This document shows, piece after piece, positions 5,100-5,986 of a DNA stretch of 5,986 nucleotides. A model generated the notes under the pieces. That model ran no database searches. It saw only the letters and a list, made by a program, of their open reading frames with translations, and was not told the origin of the DNA. Source of the DNA: DATCVR01 sp036566745 (GTDB lineage: Bacteria > Actinomycetota > Actinomycetes > Jiangellales > Jiangellaceae); contig DATCVR010000323.1 of NCBI GenBank assembly GCA_036566745.1, positions 1 through 5,986 on the forward strand. The letters are read 5' to 3'. Every line of letters begins with the position of its first letter. Position 1 is the first letter of the stretch. The translations under genes were made by a program, and so were the position numbers.

Positions 5100-5738
5100 A
5101 TGCCCATGTCAATGCCGTACGTGCGTACCGGCCGAACCAGACAGAAGCAGCGGACCCGCGATGCCTTGGTGGCTGCCGCGCGGGACCTCGTCGCCCAAGG
5201 TGGTGCCGCACCGACGGTCGAGGCTGCCGCGGAGGCCGCGTCCGTCTCACGCACGACCGCCTATCGCTACTTCCCCACCCAGAAGGCCCTGTTGGTCGCA
5301 GCGCACCCTGAAACCACCGCCACCACCCTGGTCCCACACAACGCCGGTGATGATCCGGAGGCGCGTCTCCTGGGTGCCGTCGCGGCCTTCATCGAGATCG
5401 TCGTCGACACCGAGCACCAGCAGCGGACGATGCTGCGGCTCTCGCTCGATCCGGAGACCTCGAGCGAATCCCTGCCTCTACGTCAGGGCCGGGCCATCGC
5501 CTGGTTCGAGGAGGCCCTGGAGCCGTTGCGCCCACGACTCACCGACACCGGGATCCATCTCCTGGCGTTGGCCGTCCGCAGTGCTGTCGGCATCGAGTCA
5601 CTCGTCTGGCTCACCGACGTCGCCGGGCTCACCCGGAAGGAAGCCGCCGATCGGATGCTCTGGTCAGCGCGGGCGCTACTTCTCCAAGCGCTCGCGGACG
5701 CCGACCGGATCGCCGCCCTCGACGACAGCGATCAGTGA
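5100..5738 (+). CDS. TetR/AcrR-family transcriptional repressor
   Basis: This 212-residue protein has typical TetR-family length. The N-terminal DNA-binding domain spans about residues 13-67: RTRQKQRTRDALVAAARDLV as helix 1, then a helix-turn-helix TVEAAAEAASVSRTTAYRYF (39-58) ending in the characteristic Tyr-Arg-Tyr-Phe and followed by QKALLVAA. The rest (about 70-205) is a helical ligand-binding and dimerisation domain without recognisable specificity. Several starts are possible: GTG 5097 and ATG 5100, 5106 and 5112. ATG 5100 is preferred because AAGG (5089-5092) lies 7 nt upstream. It probably represses itself and the divergent cupin gene through the inverted repeat just upstream. The gene converges on smc, with 58 bp between the stop codons and no clear terminator. 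Confidence 0.92.
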   Translation: MPMSMPYVRTGRTRQKQRTRDALVAAARDLVAQGGAAPTVEAAAEAASVSRTTAYRYFPTQKALLVAAHPETTATTLVPHNAGDDPEARLLGAVAAFIEIVVDTEHQQRTMLRLSLDPETSSESLPLRQGRAIAWFEEALEPLRPRLTDTGIHLLALAVRSAVGIESLVWLTDVAGLTRKEAADRMLWSARALLLQALADADRIAALDDSDQ

Positions 5739-5796
5739 CGCAGCAGGTTGAGGTGAGCCAGTCGGGTGGTTCGTGCTCGTCGGCAAGCCACGCGGA

Positions 5797-5986
5797 TCAG
5801 GCAGGCTGGGCGTCGCGGAGGCGCTGCGAGATGACGGTGGTGACACCGTCGCCGCGCATGGTGACGCCGTAGAGGGCGTCGCCGACCTCCATGGTGCGCT
5901 TCTGGTGGGTGATGACGAGCAGCTGCGAGGACTCGCGCAGCTCCTCGTAGATCTCCAGGAGCCGGCCGAGGTTGGTGTCGTCGAGC
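5797..5986 (-). CDS. smc: Chromosome segregation protein SMC, C-terminal end (partial)
   Basis: The last 62 codons of smc are present; the 5' part lies beyond the right edge. SMC is the ATPase core of the bacterial condensin that compacts and segregates the chromosome with ScpA and ScpB. The fragment opens at LDDTNLGRL, the D-loop region just after Walker B in the C-terminal ATPase lobe. It continues through SQLLVITHQKRTMEVGDALYG, which contains the H-loop (switch) His in ITHQ, and ends with the family's usual terminal strand GVTMRGDGVTTVISQRL plus a short RDAQPA tail. The stop codon is TGA at 5799-5797. Assignment of family is firm because this terminal block is highly conserved. It marks the window as core chromosome rather than plasmid. 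Confidence 0.93.
   Translation of the reverse strand, partial: LDDTNLGRLLEIYEELRESSQLLVITHQKRTMEVGDALYGVTMRGDGVTTVISQRLRDAQPA

Noticed and set aside
4682..5337. Open frames on both strands across the cupin-TetR start region
   Set aside because: They run through the operator and across both genuine starts, and carry no motifs; the cupin and TetR motifs are unambiguous in other frames.
5739..5796. Terminator between the convergent TetR and smc genes
   Set aside because: Only short imperfect pairings (for example GCTCG with CAAGC) are present; nothing resembles a stable stem followed by a T-run.

Overview
The window is GC-rich, densely packed bacterial DNA with GTG/TTG starts and strong G/C bias at third codon positions. 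It carries an Smc C-terminus, a zf-CGNR regulator and an RsbW-like ATPase. Together these point to a high-GC actinobacterium, perhaps Nocardioidaceae-like; the family-level placement is inference only.

Layout. The left edge (1-62) may hold the first codons of a minus-strand gene. At 63-593 (minus) lies a secreted lipoprotein of the COG4315 / Lipoprotein_15 repeat type. It appears to be read from an ECF-type promoter (TGAACC-N16-CGTATA) that would give a nearly leaderless mRNA. Divergent from it, 680-1771 (plus) encodes a soluble CapA/PgsA-like metallophosphatase-fold protein. A conserved-looking protein of unknown function follows at 1840-2565 (plus, strong Shine-Dalgarno), with a hairpin over its stop codon. 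Just behind it, 2579-2704 looks like the remnant of an antibiotic-biosynthesis-monooxygenase-like gene.

The middle block is regulatory. A CGNR-type zinc-finger regulator (3786-4334, minus) sits 24 bp upstream of, and is probably co-transcribed with, an ATP-binding anti-sigma-like protein carrying an unassigned C-terminal domain (2769-3761, minus). A 65-residue zinc-knuckle protein (4361-4558, plus) diverges from the CGNR gene with only 26 bp between the start codons.

The right block is a compact regulator/enzyme pair. A cupin gene (4571-5044, minus) and a TetR-family repressor gene (5100-5738, plus) diverge across a perfect 13-bp-arm inverted repeat (5057-5084), almost certainly the TetR operator controlling both. 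The window ends with the last 62 codons of smc (5797-5986, minus), which anchors it in the core chromosome.

The strongest new observations are the TetR/cupin operator, the ECF-like promoter of the lipoprotein, the gene remnant at 2579 and the C-terminal domain of the ATP-binding protein. I see no CRISPR array, transposase, phage gene, tRNA or rRNA. No stretch over 300 bases lacks a gene.
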